Assembly: GCA_949288065.1 (NCBI GenBank)
Contig: CASEIL010000002.1
Location: 62,001 to 126,000 of the forward strand
Direction: 5' to 3'
DNA length: 64,000 nt
Source of the DNA: an uncultured Phascolarctobacterium sp.
GTDB lineage: Bacteria > Bacillota > Negativicutes > Acidaminococcales > Acidaminococcaceae
Of the stretch, positions 8,325 through 18,528 are shown piece after piece. The notes below the pieces were generated by a model. It worked only from the letters and a program-made list of their open reading frames with translations, made no database searches and was not told where the DNA came from. Every line of letters starts with the position of its first letter. The stretch's first letter is position 1. A program made the translations under genes and the position numbers.

Positions 8325-8891
8325 TTATTTTAAGGCGTAGGCGGTTAAATCTGCCGTTAAAAGCACCTCGCCGTTCGCTCCCTCTGCCGCGCGCTCAAGC
8401 ACAACATTACTGACGGAAACAAGGCGCTCGCCATTTTGCAATTCATCCAAAAACGCCGCCGTTTTATAAAAATTGCCGCGGGCAGATATTTTAAACGTCA
8501 GCGCCTCGTAATTTGTTTTAGCCTGTTTAGCGTCCGTTACCGGCTTAATGCTTTCGATGCGCAGGTTATGTTTAGCGGCAAGCGCCGTGTATTCACGGAT
8601 GAGTTCTGCCGCCGTAACATGCTGCGGAATTATTTGATACGCTTTTTGTTTGGCAATTTGCTGCTCTGCAAGGAAGGCACCGTAATTACTGTTTGCAGCC
8701 GCAAAATTTTGGTAAGCCGTTAAACGCTGCTCCTCTTGCCTTAAAAGTGCTTCCGTTGCCGCAATTTTGTTCTGCAAAACGTCAATAGCAAAAATTTTTA
8801 CCAAAAAGCAAAACAGCAGCGAAAAGATAAGCAGCAAACAATATTTATCGCTGCGTTTCAGTCCTTGCAGCTGCAAATATAATTCCTGCAT
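8325..8891 (-). CDS. pilO: Type IV pilus inner-membrane alignment protein, PilO-like
   Basis: A 188-residue bitopic protein beginning at the ATG of MQELYLQLQGL, with AAGGTGA nearby. One transmembrane helix (about residues 16-34) follows a short cytoplasmic tail, then a coiled-coil stretch and a periplasmic part typical of PilO (IPQHVTAAELI, FYKTAAFLDELQ). PilO pairs with PilN in the inner-membrane platform of type IV pili. The gene starts four bases after the pilM-pilN fusion gene ends. Sequence identity in this family is low, so the name rests on length, topology and neighbours. Confidence 0.78.
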   Translation of the reverse strand: MQELYLQLQGLKRSDKYCLLLIFSLLFCFLVKIFAIDVLQNKIAATEALLRQEEQRLTAYQNFAAANSNYGAFLAEQQIAKQKAYQIIPQHVTAAELIREYTALAAKHNLRIESIKPVTDAKQAKTNYEALTFKISARGNFYKTAAFLDELQNGERLVSVSNVVLERAAEGANGEVLLTADLTAYALK

Positions 8892-8895
8892 TGGT

Positions 8896-10326
8896 TCACC
8901 TTCTTTCCCACAGCACGCTAAAGGCAGCAAGCGTTCTGCCCTCTGCCTGTACGGTTTTTAATTCAGTCAGCTCTGTATGGGCGCTGTTTTTGTGTTTAGC
9001 AAGGCGGTCAGCAAAATCAACGGCCTTATCCATATTCACCGCGCTGCCGCTGATTTTTATTTGCCCTGCCTTGCTGCTTGCTTCTGCCTTTTCCAGCCAG
9101 CAGCCGTTTGGCATAGTTCCACTAATATCTGCCAGCACCGCATTCCAGTTAATTTCGTTAGTTTTTAAGCGCTCCGCCAGCTTTAAACGCTTGTTTATTT
9201 GTGCATTTTGCAGAGCTGCCTCGTCATAACGCTCCTGCCATTCGCCCATGGCGGCAATTTGCTGCTGCACGGCTTTAACCTCGCTTTGCATTTTGTAAAG
9301 CTGCACTAACTGCAAGCCCCAAAGCGCCAAACAGCAAACTGCCAAACCAACTGCCGCCGCACGGTAAACCTGCCATTTGGGCAGGCTCAAGGTATTTTGT
9401 TTAGGCGGCATTAAATTTAAAGCCTCGCCATTTGCAAAGCACAAGGCAGCGCCAATAGCAGCGGCAAATTTGTTCAGCTGCTTTACGCAGGCAGCGTCCA
9501 AACCTTCTGCAAAGCCAATGCTGTGCGCAATGTCGTTTACAGTTACCGTTAAGTTTAACTGCTCTTGCAAGGCTGCTTGCAAATTCTTATCTGCCTCGCC
9601 ATTAATGATAAGCCGCTCAAACTCAATATCGGTATTTGCAAATTGCACTGCTTCAATTTCCGCAGCCAAAGTTTCTATATCAAGTTCGCCGTTAAACTCC
9701 CTTTGTGCAACCGGCATAGCGTTTATAAATGCACTTAAAGTAATACTGCTGTCACTTACATCAAGCAGTAAAAAATTACGGCAGCCCTTAACAAAAGTTT
9801 GCTGCACTGCCTGCGGGCGTAAATAAACACCGCACAGCGTTAAACCTGCCTGTTCGGCAGCACCGGCAAAAACATCAGCAATATGCTGCGGCATTACGGC
9901 GCTGATAGTTTTGTTTAAGCCCTCCTGCGGCTTTTGTAAATACGCCGTTGCGTAGTAAAAACTATCCGGCTCACTGCCAAGCTCCTGCGCCAGTTCCCAA
10001 CGTGCTGCTTCGTACAGTTCGCCCTCACTCATTTTGGGCAGCTGTAAAGTAAGCAGGGCGCTGTTTGCAGCACCAACCGTAAACACCAGCGCGCCGCTGT
10101 TAAGCCCATACTTTTTTAATAAACCGCAAATAAACCCGGCCGTAGTGGTATTAAAGCCGCTTTCTGCAAGCTCCGGCGGCAGCTCATCAAGGTATAATGC
10201 CGTTACTACCGGCTTTCCTTCCCTGCACTTAATAACAGCTGTTTTTACACTGCCGCTAATATCAATGGCGATAATCTGTTTATATTTTTTCTGCATCAAT
10301 ATTGCTAATAATTTTTTGTAATTCAT
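8896..10326 (-). CDS. PilM-PilN fusion protein of the type IV pilus assembly platform
   Basis: Residues 1 to about 300 form an actin-like PilM domain, opening with IIAIDISGSVKTAVIK as its phosphate-1 loop. Residues 303-308 read LNLMPP, matching the short cytoplasmic motif of PilN that normally docks into PilM. A single transmembrane helix (322-343), a coiled-coil stretch and a PilN-like periplasmic domain follow. The two proteins are usually separate. The joint is in frame with no sign of a lost stop or start. It lies between the prepilin peptidase and pilO genes and is probably co-transcribed with them. Confidence 0.82.
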   Translation of the reverse strand: MNYKKLLAILMQKKYKQIIAIDISGSVKTAVIKCREGKPVVTALYLDELPPELAESGFNTTTAGFICGLLKKYGLNSGALVFTVGAANSALLTLQLPKMSEGELYEAARWELAQELGSEPDSFYYATAYLQKPQEGLNKTISAVMPQHIADVFAGAAEQAGLTLCGVYLRPQAVQQTFVKGCRNFLLLDVSDSSITLSAFINAMPVAQREFNGELDIETLAAEIEAVQFANTDIEFERLIINGEADKNLQAALQEQLNLTVTVNDIAHSIGFAEGLDAACVKQLNKFAAAIGAALCFANGEALNLMPPKQNTLSLPKWQVYRAAAVGLAVCCLALWGLQLVQLYKMQSEVKAVQQQIAAMGEWQERYDEAALQNAQINKRLKLAERLKTNEINWNAVLADISGTMPNGCWLEKAEASSKAGQIKISGSAVNMDKAVDFADRLAKHKNSAHTELTELKTVQAEGRTLAAFSVLWERR

Positions 10327-10344
10327 CCCAAACTTCCCTAAAAA

Positions 10345-11103
10345 TTAAAATAAATTCCAGTAAAAACTTAACAGGTATGGCGCATACAGCACTGTTACAA
10401 AAGCTGCTGCGCACAAAAATGGGCCGAAAGGTATTGCCTCTTTGCCTGCTTTACTGCCGCTAACCAAAAGTACGGCGCTGTAAATACCGCCAGTAATAAA
10501 CGCCAGCAGCAAAAACATCAGCGTTGCGTCCACGCCAAACCACAAACCCACTGCAGCGCTAAATTTAACATCCCCGCCGCCCATGCCGCCGCGGCTAATC
10601 ATAAAAATGGCAAGCATTATGCCAAAGGCTATAAGCCCACCAAACAGGCTATCCGTAATGCCGCCCGGCAGATACAGCCCGCCATACATTAGGCCGCCTA
10701 CGGCAACAACAAAAATCAAAGCATCTGGTATTATCTGTACCTGCCAGTCAATAAGCGCTATTAAAAGTAAAATGCCTGTCAGCATAAACAACAGCACAAC
10801 CTCCAGCCCCGGTGCAGTCTGCCATCCGCACAAGGCAAAGGCTATGCCGCCGGTAAGTTCTGCCCACAGGCAAGTGCTGCCAATAGCTGCGCCGCAGTAA
10901 CGGCAGCGCCCGCGCAAAAACAAATAACTGAACACCGGCACCAAATCACGCGCCGCCAGTTTGTGCCAGCAAGCATCGCAGGCTGACCTGCCGCTAATAC
11001 TGCGCCCATTAACCAAACGCCCGGCACAGCAGCAAATAAAGCTGCCCATTATCGTGCCCAGCACAAAATAAAAAAGCATCCACCAAAACAAACAAATCAC
11101 CAA
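10345..11103 (-). CDS. pilD: Prepilin peptidase / N-methyltransferase (A24 family)
   Basis: PilD cleaves prepilin leader peptides and methylates the new N-terminus. The protein has about eight membrane segments. The catalytic aspartates are D119 in ALIDWQVQIIPD and D178 in GMGGGDVKF. Two CxxC pairs (C42/C45 and C67/C70) form the zinc site of the long-form enzyme. The start is uncertain: TTG (11103), GTG (11100), a second TTG (11091, GGTGA five bases upstream) and ATG (11079) are all in frame; I keep the longest because it gives a full first helix. No pilin gene is nearby. Confidence 0.88.
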   Translation of the reverse strand: MVICLFWWMLFYFVLGTIMGSFICCCAGRLVNGRSISGRSACDACWHKLAARDLVPVFSYLFLRGRCRYCGAAIGSTCLWAELTGGIAFALCGWQTAPGLEVVLLFMLTGILLLIALIDWQVQIIPDALIFVVAVGGLMYGGLYLPGGITDSLFGGLIAFGIMLAIFMISRGGMGGGDVKFSAAVGLWFGVDATLMFLLLAFITGGIYSAVLLVSGSKAGKEAIPFGPFLCAAAFVTVLYAPYLLSFYWNLF

Positions 11104-11142
11104 ATAATTAAAATTACCGCGCTAACAAGGCGCAGCCCTATC

Positions 11143-11172
11143 ATTATAATAGAAAAACACCGGCCAATGCAA
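11143..11172 (-). promoter_or_regulatory. Predicted promoter of the pilD-pilMN-pilO operon, inside the pyr terminator
   Basis: TTGCAT (11167-11172) and TATAAT (11143-11148) are spaced by 18 bases on the minus strand, about 40 bases upstream of pilD. The -35 box lies in the loop of the terminator that ends the pyrimidine operon, so termination and re-initiation are compactly nested. Confidence 0.4.
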
Positions 11173-11189
11173 TAAACATCAGCCGGTGT
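11153..11189 (-). terminator. Intrinsic terminator of the pyrimidine operon
   Basis: Reading the minus strand downstream of pyrE, ACACCGGC pairs with GCCGGTGT across a loop of about 17 bases and is followed by TTTTTC. Confidence 0.8.
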
Positions 11190-11217
11190 CACAAATTCGT
11201 TAAATTTTAAATTATTA

Positions 11218-11793
11218 TTACTTGCCGGTGCGGCCGCGTTTGGTAAACGGCTTGCCTTCCTTGCAAAGCGGGCAGTCGTTCGGGTCGTAGGTCGGCACGT
11301 CAAGGTGCAGCAATGCTTCGGTACGCATGCCAAAATCAACCTTGCCGCCGCTGCGGTCAACCAAAAGGCCAATGCCAACCGGCACGCCGCCGTGAGCCTT
11401 AACAACCTCCAGCACCTCTTTAACGCTGCCGCCGGTGGTTACAATGTCCTCAACAATCAGCACGCGGGTGCCTTCCGGAATCTGGAATCCGCGTTTTAAA
11501 GTCATTTTGCCGTTTTCGCGTTCGGTAAAAATAGCGCGGGTGCCCAGCGCTTTGCCAACCTCGTGCGCCAGCAAAATGCCGCCGGTCATAGGGCCCACAA
11601 CAAGCTCCACATTGTCGGCTGCATAGCGCTCTGCCAGCTCCTGGCACAGCATTTCCGTATATTTAGGGTGCTGCAGCACGTTAAATTTTTCAACATACAT
11701 CGGGCTGTGAAGGCCGCTCGTCAGCAAAAAATGCCCGTGCAGCACGGCCTGGGTTTCCTCCAGCAGCTGCATTACTTCTTTTTCCTGCATCAT
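11218..11793 (-). CDS. pyrE: Orotate phosphoribosyltransferase
   Basis: Joins orotate to PRPP to form orotidine monophosphate, step five of UMP synthesis. The type-I PRTase motif VLIVEDIVTTGGSV is present, as is the flexible-loop region TERENGKMTLKRGF. Length (191 residues) is normal for the Firmicutes form, and the C-terminus carries a CPLC pair. The start follows GAGGTG with an eight-base spacer. It is the last gene of the pyr operon, four bases after pyrF and just before an intrinsic terminator. Confidence 0.95.
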   Translation of the reverse strand: MMQEKEVMQLLEETQAVLHGHFLLTSGLHSPMYVEKFNVLQHPKYTEMLCQELAERYAADNVELVVGPMTGGILLAHEVGKALGTRAIFTERENGKMTLKRGFQIPEGTRVLIVEDIVTTGGSVKEVLEVVKAHGGVPVGIGLLVDRSGGKVDFGMRTEALLHLDVPTYDPNDCPLCKEGKPFTKRGRTGK

Positions 11794-11796
11794 AAG

Positions 11797-12510
11797 TTAT
11801 ACACCTCTTATTTCTGCTGCAATGCTTTGTGCCGCAGCTATTTTATCTTCTGCTTTGGTAATGGGCCTGCCCACAACAATATGGGTCGAGCCGTTTTTCA
11901 GCGCGCCTGCCGGTGTGGCAATCCTGCTCTGGTCGTTAACGGCTGCGCCCGCAGGGCGGATGCCCGGCGTAACAATCAAAAAGCCTTCGCCGCACGCCTC
12001 GCGGATAGCTGCCGCCTCCTGCGGGGATGCGACAACACCGTCCATGCCAGCTTCTTTGGCCAGTTTAGCCAAAGCGATTACCTGTTCGGCAATGCTATTT
12101 TTATAATTAAGGTCTGCGTACTGCTCGTCGTCGATACTCGTCAGTACGGTAACGGCAATCAGTTTCGGCGCAGGGCGTCCCAGCTCTGCCGCCTTGGCAT
12201 GCACAGCCTTAACTGCTTCCTGCATCATCTTTTTGCCGCCGATAGCATGCACATTCAGCATATCAGCGCCCAGCACCGTCAGTACGGAAAGCGCGCTGGC
12301 AACCGTGTTGGGAATATCGTGCAGCTTCAAATCCAAAAACACTTTTTTGTTATTAGCCTTTAAAAAGCTAATCATTTCGCTGCCTGCGGCATAGTAAAGC
12401 TCCATGCCAACTTTATAGTGGCAAACAGCGTCGCCCAGTTCCTTAACGCAGGCCTTTGCCAAATCAGCGGTCGGAAAATCAAGCGCCACTATTAAACGTT
12501 CATCACTCAT
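11797..12510 (-). CDS. pyrF: Orotidine 5'-phosphate decarboxylase
   Basis: Decarboxylates OMP to UMP, the last step of de novo synthesis. The catalytic lysine/aspartate signature FLDLKLHDIPNTV is intact, and VTPGIRP and the C-terminal VVGRPI phosphate-binding loops are present. The 237-residue length is standard for the short bacterial group. It is packed between pyrD and pyrE with three-base gaps, so translation is probably coupled. Confidence 0.96.
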   Translation of the reverse strand: MSDERLIVALDFPTADLAKACVKELGDAVCHYKVGMELYYAAGSEMISFLKANNKKVFLDLKLHDIPNTVASALSVLTVLGADMLNVHAIGGKKMMQEAVKAVHAKAAELGRPAPKLIAVTVLTSIDDEQYADLNYKNSIAEQVIALAKLAKEAGMDGVVASPQEAAAIREACGEGFLIVTPGIRPAGAAVNDQSRIATPAGALKNGSTHIVVGRPITKAEDKIAAAQSIAAEIRGV

Positions 12511-12513
12511 GGT

Positions 12514-13476
12514 TTACTCCTTTCCGCTGCGCAGGGCAAAGCTGCCTTCCGGCAGAGCCGCGCCAATCATATCGGTCAGTTTGTTAATGCCGTGCCTGTC
12601 CATATAAGCCAGAATGCCGTGGCTGATGGTTTCGGCAATAGCCGGATTGCGGAAGTTGGCCGTGCCAACAGCAATGGCGCTGGCGCCGCACAGGAAGAAC
12701 TCAATCGCGTCCTCCGCCGTTTCGATGCCGCCCATGCCGATGATAGGCACATGCACCTTCTGCGCAACTTCGTAGCACATGCGCACTGCCACCGGGCGCA
12801 CTGCCGGGCCGCTTAAGCCGCCGGTAATGTTGCCCAGCACCGGGCGCTGGCGTTCAATGTCTATCTTCATGCCAATCAGCGTGTTAATCAGGCTGATGGC
12901 GTCCGTGCCTGCTGCTTCCACGGCAAGCGCCATTTCCGTAATGCTGGTTACGTTAGGCGAAAGCTTGGTAATAACGGTTTTGCCGAAGTGCTTTTTAACC
13001 TGCTCTACTACGGCTGCGGCGCTGTCCGGGCAGGTGCCAAAGGCAATGCCGCCCTGTTTTACATTCGGGCAGGAAATGTTAATTTCCACCGCGTGTACGC
13101 CGTCCACGTCAAGCTTGTGCGCCAGCTCGCCGTATTCCTCCGGTGAGGAAGCCGCAATGTTAACGATAACGGGCACGTCATATTTGCGCAGCTTGGGCAG
13201 CGTTTCGTTTAAAAAGTAATCGCTGCCGGGGTTTTCCAAGCCAACGCAGTTTAACATGCCGGAAGGGGTTTCCACGGCGCGCTGCCCCTTGTTGCCGGGG
13301 CGCGGCAAAAGCGTGGTACCCTTAACGCATACTGCGCCAACTTTTTCCAAATCCAAAAAGTCGGTAAATTCCAACCCAAAACCAAAAGTACCGGAGGCAG
13401 TAGTAACAGGCGTCTGCATTTTTAACCCGGCAATATCAACCGCCAGGCGTCCATCATACAATTTTGCGTTTACCAT
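12514..13476 (-). CDS. pyrD: Dihydroorotate dehydrogenase B, catalytic subunit (class 1B)
   Basis: Oxidises dihydroorotate to orotate with FMN and passes electrons through PyrK to NAD. The active-site cysteine is in [11 protein letters not shown], as in class 1 cytosolic enzymes; class 2 enzymes have serine here. The FMN-binding C-terminal part includes [11 protein letters not shown] and AVGTANF. Length is 320 residues. The start overlaps the end of pyrK by seven bases, matching a 1B heterotetramer made from one transcript. Confidence 0.96.
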   Translation of the reverse strand: MVNAKLYDGRLAVDIAGLKMQTPVTTASGTFGFGLEFTDFLDLEKVGAVCVKGTTLLPRPGNKGQRAVETPSGMLNCVGLENPGSDYFLNETLPKLRKYDVPVIVNIAASSPEEYGELAHKLDVDGVHAVEINISCPNVKQGGIAFGTCPDSAAAVVEQVKKHFGKTVITKLSPNVTSITEMALAVEAAGTDAISLINTLIGMKIDIERQRPVLGNITGGLSGPAVRPVAVRMCYEVAQKVHVPIIGMGGIETAEDAIEFFLCGASAIAVGTANFRNPAIAETISHGILAYMDRHGINKLTDMIGAALPEGSFALRSGKE

Positions 13477-14237
13477 TCGCCCACCTCCTCAGCCCAAAAT
13501 ACCGGACCGTCGGTACAAACCTTTAAGCGTTTGCCAATGCCCTGGCAGGAGCACGACAGGCATGCGCCCAAACCGCACGCCATGTATTTTTCCAGCGATA
13601 CCTGGCATTTTACGTCGTATTCCTTTGCTGCTTCCGCAACGGCTTTCATCATCGGCACCGGGCCGCAAACGTAAATAACGTCGTATTTGCCGCTTGCCAA
13701 AAGTTCCGGCAGCACCGCCATAACAGTGCCTTTAGTGCCGCAGCTGCCGTCGTCGGTGGTTAAGTGCATAACCGGGCACAAATCCTCGTACAACTTCGTC
13801 CAGAACAGCTCATCCGCCGTGCGGCCGCCCATAACAATTTCAGCCTTGCCTTTGCCAAAGCCTGCCGCAAGGTACAGCAGCGGCGCAAGCCCCAGCCCGC
13901 CGCCGATAAGCAGCGGGTGCTCAGCGTTCATATCAAAGCCGCGCCCTAATGGGCCGACGATGCTTAATTTATCGCCGGAGCAGTATTCTGCCAACAGCTT
14001 CGTAGCATCGCCGATAATACGGTAAATCATCGTGATAGTGCCTTCTTTTTGGTTCACGGCAGCCACGCCGAACGGGCGGCGTAAAAGCGGCGCCGTACCC
14101 TTAAACACCTGCACATTTACAAACTGCCCCGGAACGGCAAGCTCTGCCAGCTCCGGCGCATATACTTCTATTAACTTTGTTGAACTGTTAAGGACGCGCT
14201 GGCCGATAACAGTAGCTTCAACTATTTTTTTAGGCAT
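13470..14237 (-). CDS. pyrK: Dihydroorotate dehydrogenase B electron-transfer subunit
   Basis: A 255-residue ferredoxin-reductase-like protein that links PyrD to NAD. The FAD-binding part has LLRRPFGVA and the NAD-binding part has [11 protein letters not shown]. The C-terminal cysteines in [11 protein letters not shown] plus a later CTDGPVF cysteine are the ligands of the PyrK [2Fe-2S] cluster. It follows carB by two bases and overlaps pyrD. Confidence 0.95.
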   Translation of the reverse strand: MPKKIVEATVIGQRVLNSSTKLIEVYAPELAELAVPGQFVNVQVFKGTAPLLRRPFGVAAVNQKEGTITMIYRIIGDATKLLAEYCSGDKLSIVGPLGRGFDMNAEHPLLIGGGLGLAPLLYLAAGFGKGKAEIVMGGRTADELFWTKLYEDLCPVMHLTTDDGSCGTKGTVMAVLPELLASGKYDVIYVCGPVPMMKAVAEAAKEYDVKCQVSLEKYMACGLGACLSCSCQGIGKRLKVCTDGPVFWAEEVGEW

Positions 14238-14239
14238 AA

Positions 14240-17200
14240 TCAGCCCTCCCAGGAAAGGTCCTGCAAAGCAACAATGCTTACCACGCGGCGGCGGCGCATA
14301 GCGCTCATTACATGCTGCAATTCGCGTGCCGTATCAAGGCTTGTCAGGCAGGCAATGGCGTGCTCAACCGTGGAGCGGCGGATTTTAAAGCCGTCACGTT
14401 CGGCATCGCGGCCGTGGTTTGTGGTGTTAATAACCATACTGATATGGCCTTCTTTAATTTCATCAAGAATGTTCGGGCTGCCCTCGCTTACCTTGGTTGC
14501 CACCCTTACATTTACGCCGTGGCTCTGCAAATATTCAGCAGTGCCGCCGGTTGCGGTAATTTCATAGCCCAAATCGGCAAAGCCTGCGGCAATTTCGCAT
14601 GCTTCTTCCTTGTCCATATCGGCAACAGTAATTAAAATCGAGCCTTCGTGCGGCACGTTAATGCCGGCAGCAATGCAGGCTTTATACAGCGCGCGCGAAT
14701 ACTGATAGTCGATTGCCATAACCTCACCGGTAGATTTCATCTCCGGCCCAAGGGTAATATCAACATTGCTCATCTTGTTGAAGGAGAATACCGGCGCCTT
14801 AACAGCATAGTAATCCGGGAACAGCTGCAAGCCCGGGCGGAAGCCCTGCTCGCGGATGCCGACACCCATAGCGCATTTGGTTGCTACGTCTACCATCTGA
14901 ATGGTGGTAACCTTGCTGAGGAACGGCACGGTGCGGGAAGAACGCGGGTTAACTTCAATAACGAACACTTCGTTGCGGCGCACGATGTACTGAATGTTAA
15001 TCATGCCGTGTACTTCAAGACCGAGCGAAATTCTGTTAGTGTAGTCGATAATCGTTTTAATAACGGATTCCGACAGGGTGCGCGGCGGATATACGGCAAT
15101 GGAGTCGCCGGAGTGTACGCCGGCGCGTTCAATATGTTCCATAATGCCCGGGATTAAAACGTCTTTACCGTCGCAGATAGCGTCAACCTCAACCTCGGTG
15201 CCCTGCAAATAATGGTCAACCAGTACCGGGTGCTCGTGCGAAGCCTTAACGGCGTTCGTCATATAGTATTTCAGCTCGTCATCGTTGTAAACAATTTCCA
15301 TAGCGCGGCCGCCTAATACATAGGACGGGCGCACCATTACCGGGTAGCCAACGTCTGCCGCTGCCTTCAAAGCGCCTTCCGTGTCAAATACGGTATGTCC
15401 TTTCGGGCGCGGAATGTTGCAGGAGGTTAACAGTTCGTCAAAGCGTTCGCGATCCTCGGCGCGGTCAATGCTTTCCACGCTGCTGCCCAAAATCTTAATG
15501 CCTGCTTTTTCCAGCGGGCCTGCCAGATTAATGGCAGTCTGGCCGCCGAACTGCACAATAACGCCTTCCGGTTTTTCTTTATCCAGAATGTTTAAAACAT
15601 CCTCAATCGTCAGCGGCTCAAAATACAGGCGGTCGCTGGTATCAAAGTCGGTACTTACAGTTTCAGGGTTGTTATTAATGATAATGGTTTCGTAGCCAAG
15701 TTCTTTCAGCGCCCATACGGAATGTACGGAGCAGTAGTCAAATTCAACGCCCTGGCCGATACGAATCGGGCCGGAGCCAAGCACAACAACTTTCTTCTTG
15801 TCGCTAACGGCAACCTCGTCTTCTTCGGCGTAAGTGGAATAATAGTACGGCGTTGCAGCTTCAAATTCTGCGGCGCAGGTATCAACCATTTTATAGGTCG
15901 GCACAATGCCCCAGCCCTTACGCATTTCGCGTACTTCCTGCCAGGTTTTGCCAATATAGCCTGCAATGGTAACATCGGCAAAGCCCATTTTTTTAGCGGC
16001 GCGCATTAATTCTTCCGTCATCGGTTCGGTCTTAATGCGTTTTTCCATATTGACAATGTTCATAATCTTTTGCAGGAACCAGTTGTCAATCATGGTAATA
16101 TTATGCACTTCTTCAATCGTCACGCCGCGGCGGAAGGCTTCGGCGATAACAAACAGGCGCTGGTCATCAATCAGATGAATGCGGTCGTGCACTTCTTCGT
16201 CGCTCAGTGCTTTCAGTTCCGGCATTTCCAAGTGAATAAGGCCGATTTCCAAAGAGCGCACTGCTTTTAAGAGAGCTGCCTCAAGGTTTCTTTCAATCGC
16301 CATAACCTCGCCGGTGGCTTTCATCTGCGTGCCAAGGGTGCGGTCGGCGGTAACAAATTTATCAAACGGCCAGCGCGGGAATTTCAATACCACATAGTCC
16401 AGCGTCGGCTCAAAGCAGGCCGTGGTCTTTTTGGTAACGGCGTTCTGAATTTCATCCAGCGTATAGCCTGCAGCAATTTTAGTTGCCACTTTCGCAATCG
16501 GGTAGCCGGTTGCTTTGGAGGCCAGCGCCGAAGAACGGCTTACACGCGGGTTAACTTCAATTACATAATAACGGTAGGAGTTCGGGTCCAGCGCCAGCTG
16601 TACGTTGCAGGCGCCGCGTACGCCAAGCTCGCGTACAATGTCGATAGAAGCCTGACGCAGCATCTGCACTTCGTGGTCGCTCAAAGTTTGTGCCGGTGCG
16701 GCAACAACAGAGTCGCCGGTGTGTACGCCAACCGGGTCAAGGTTTTCCATCGAGCATACGGTAATGCAGTTGTCCTCAGCGTCGCGCAGAACTTCGTATT
16801 CAATTTCCTTCCAGCCGGCCACGCTGCGTTCAATCAGCGCCTGGCCGATAAGGCTGTACAGCAAGCCCTTGCTTACAATATCGTCCAGTTCTTCTTCGTT
16901 TTCGGCAATGCCGCCGCCGGTACCGCCTAAAGTATAAGCCGGGCGTACAATCAGCGGGAAGCCGACCTCACGCGCAAATTCCTTCGCGGCAGATACCGTT
17001 TCAACAATCGTGCTTTCAGGTATCGGCTGGTTAATTTTTTCCATGGTTTCCTTAAACAGCTCGCGGTCCTCGGCGCGCTTAATGCTTTCAATCTGGGTGC
17101 CCAAAAGTTTAACATTGTATTCGCGCAGAATGCCCTGCTTATCAAGGTCAATGGCAAGGTTTAAGCCAACCTGCCCGCCCAGCGTTGCCAAAAGCGCATC

Positions 17201-17449
17201 CGGGCGTTCGCGTTTAATAACGCTTTCCAAAAATTCTACGTTAACAGGCTCTACATAAACACGGTCGGCAATATGCACGTCCGTCATAATCGTTGCCGGG
17301 TTGCTGTTAACCAGCACAACCTCAAGGCCTTCTTCTTTTAAAGCGCGGCAGGCCTGCGTGCCGGAATAGTCAAACTCTGCTGCCTGCCCGATAATAATCG
17401 GGCCGGAGCCGATAACCAGTACTTTTTTTACATTTTGCAGTTTCGGCAT
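14240..17449 (-). CDS. carB: Carbamoyl-phosphate synthase large subunit
   Basis: Makes carbamoyl phosphate from bicarbonate, ammonia delivered by CarA, and two ATP. At 1069 residues it is full length, with two homologous ATP-grasp halves: [20 protein letters not shown] opens the first and [18 protein letters not shown] the second. A C-terminal MGS-like allosteric domain ends the protein. It lies directly after carA in the pyrimidine operon, so this copy is expected to serve UMP synthesis. Arginine genes are not in the window. Confidence 0.97.
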   Translation of the reverse strand: MPKLQNVKKVLVIGSGPIIIGQAAEFDYSGTQACRALKEEGLEVVLVNSNPATIMTDVHIADRVYVEPVNVEFLESVIKRERPDALLATLGGQVGLNLAIDLDKQGILREYNVKLLGTQIESIKRAEDRELFKETMEKINQPIPESTIVETVSAAKEFAREVGFPLIVRPAYTLGGTGGGIAENEEELDDIVSKGLLYSLIGQALIERSVAGWKEIEYEVLRDAEDNCITVCSMENLDPVGVHTGDSVVAAPAQTLSDHEVQMLRQASIDIVRELGVRGACNVQLALDPNSYRYYVIEVNPRVSRSSALASKATGYPIAKVATKIAAGYTLDEIQNAVTKKTTACFEPTLDYVVLKFPRWPFDKFVTADRTLGTQMKATGEVMAIERNLEAALLKAVRSLEIGLIHLEMPELKALSDEEVHDRIHLIDDQRLFVIAEAFRRGVTIEEVHNITMIDNWFLQKIMNIVNMEKRIKTEPMTEELMRAAKKMGFADVTIAGYIGKTWQEVREMRKGWGIVPTYKMVDTCAAEFEAATPYYYSTYAEEDEVAVSDKKKVVVLGSGPIRIGQGVEFDYCSVHSVWALKELGYETIIINNNPETVSTDFDTSDRLYFEPLTIEDVLNILDKEKPEGVIVQFGGQTAINLAGPLEKAGIKILGSSVESIDRAEDRERFDELLTSCNIPRPKGHTVFDTEGALKAAADVGYPVMVRPSYVLGGRAMEIVYNDDELKYYMTNAVKASHEHPVLVDHYLQGTEVEVDAICDGKDVLIPGIMEHIERAGVHSGDSIAVYPPRTLSESVIKTIIDYTNRISLGLEVHGMINIQYIVRRNEVFVIEVNPRSSRTVPFLSKVTTIQMVDVATKCAMGVGIREQGFRPGLQLFPDYYAVKAPVFSFNKMSNVDITLGPEMKSTGEVMAIDYQYSRALYKACIAAGINVPHEGSILITVADMDKEEACEIAAGFADLGYEITATGGTAEYLQSHGVNVRVATKVSEGSPNILDEIKEGHISMVINTTNHGRDAERDGFKIRRSTVEHAIACLTSLDTARELQHVMSAMRRRRVVSIVALQDLSWEG

Positions 17450-17451
17450 AA

Positions 17452-18528
17452 TCAGCGGCCTCCCATCATTTTAATAAAGCGTTCAAACAAGTATTCGTGC
17501 CCGCCGGGCCCCGGGCTTGCTTCCGGGTGGTACTGCACGGTAAAGGTGGGGTGGTCAAGGTAACGCACGCCCTCAATCGTGTGGTCGTTCAGCGAAATAT
17601 TGGTAATTTCAATATTCTTGCCTTCCAGCGATTTTTCATCAACGGCATAGCCGTGGTTCTGCGAGGTAATCATTACCTTATGCTCCAGCAAATCCTTAAC
17701 CGGGTGGTTAATGCCGCGGTGGCCAAACTTCATTTTATAGGTATCACAGCCGTTGGCAAGCGCCATCAGCTGGTGTCCAAGGCAGATGCCGAAAATCGGA
17801 CGTTTGCCGATGAATTTTTTTACTTCTTCAATAATGGAAGTTAAATCCTTCGGGTCGCCGGGGCCGTTGGAAAGGAAAATGCCGTCCGGCTGGGATGCCA
17901 GCACTTCCTGCGCGCTGGTGAAAGCCGGGAACACCGTCAGGCGGCAGCCGAAGCTTGCCAGATAATTAAGGATGTTTTGTTTAATGCCGTAATCCATAAC
18001 GGCAACGTGATATTTACCCTCGCCCATAGTATAAACTTCCGGCGTGGTAACTTTTGCTACCTGGTCGTGCACCTCCGGCAGCGCCAGCAACTTATCTACT
18101 TCTTCCTGCGGCATTTCTTCCGGCACAATAACGCCCTGCAAAACGCCGTAGTTTCTTAATTTCCTTGTAATGGCGCGGGTATCAACGCCAACAAGCACGG
18201 GCACGTCCTGCTCGTCCAAAAAGTCCTCTAAAGTTTGTTCGTTCTTCCAGTTGCTGGGATGGTCGCACAGCTCGCTGATTACATAACCCTGAAAGAAGCA
18301 CCTTCTGCCCTGGTTAAAATCCGGGTTAATGCCGTAATTGCCAACCAGCGGATACGTCATTACAACAATCTGGTCGCAAAACGACGGGTCGGTTAAGGTT
18401 TCCTGATAACCGCTCATACCCGTTGTAAAAACAACTTCGCCGACGGCGTTGCGTTTGCCGTACAAGGTTCCCTTATAAACGCTGCCGTCCTTTAAAACCA
18501 GTTTACCCTTTCTTCCTATTTGCCGCAT
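17452..18528 (-). CDS. carA: Carbamoyl-phosphate synthase small (glutaminase) subunit
   Basis: Hydrolyses glutamine and channels ammonia to CarB. The N-terminal CarA-specific domain begins [13 protein letters not shown]. The class-I amidotransferase domain carries the nucleophile in FGICLGHQ and the His-Glu pair in QYHPEASPG. Length 358 is normal. It overlaps pyrC by 13 bases and precedes carB by two, so CarA and CarB can be made in equal amounts. Confidence 0.97.
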   Translation of the reverse strand: MRQIGRKGKLVLKDGSVYKGTLYGKRNAVGEVVFTTGMSGYQETLTDPSFCDQIVVMTYPLVGNYGINPDFNQGRRCFFQGYVISELCDHPSNWKNEQTLEDFLDEQDVPVLVGVDTRAITRKLRNYGVLQGVIVPEEMPQEEVDKLLALPEVHDQVAKVTTPEVYTMGEGKYHVAVMDYGIKQNILNYLASFGCRLTVFPAFTSAQEVLASQPDGIFLSNGPGDPKDLTSIIEEVKKFIGKRPIFGICLGHQLMALANGCDTYKMKFGHRGINHPVKDLLEHKVMITSQNHGYAVDEKSLEGKNIEITNISLNDHTIEGVRYLDHPTFTVQYHPEASPGPGGHEYLFERFIKMMGGR

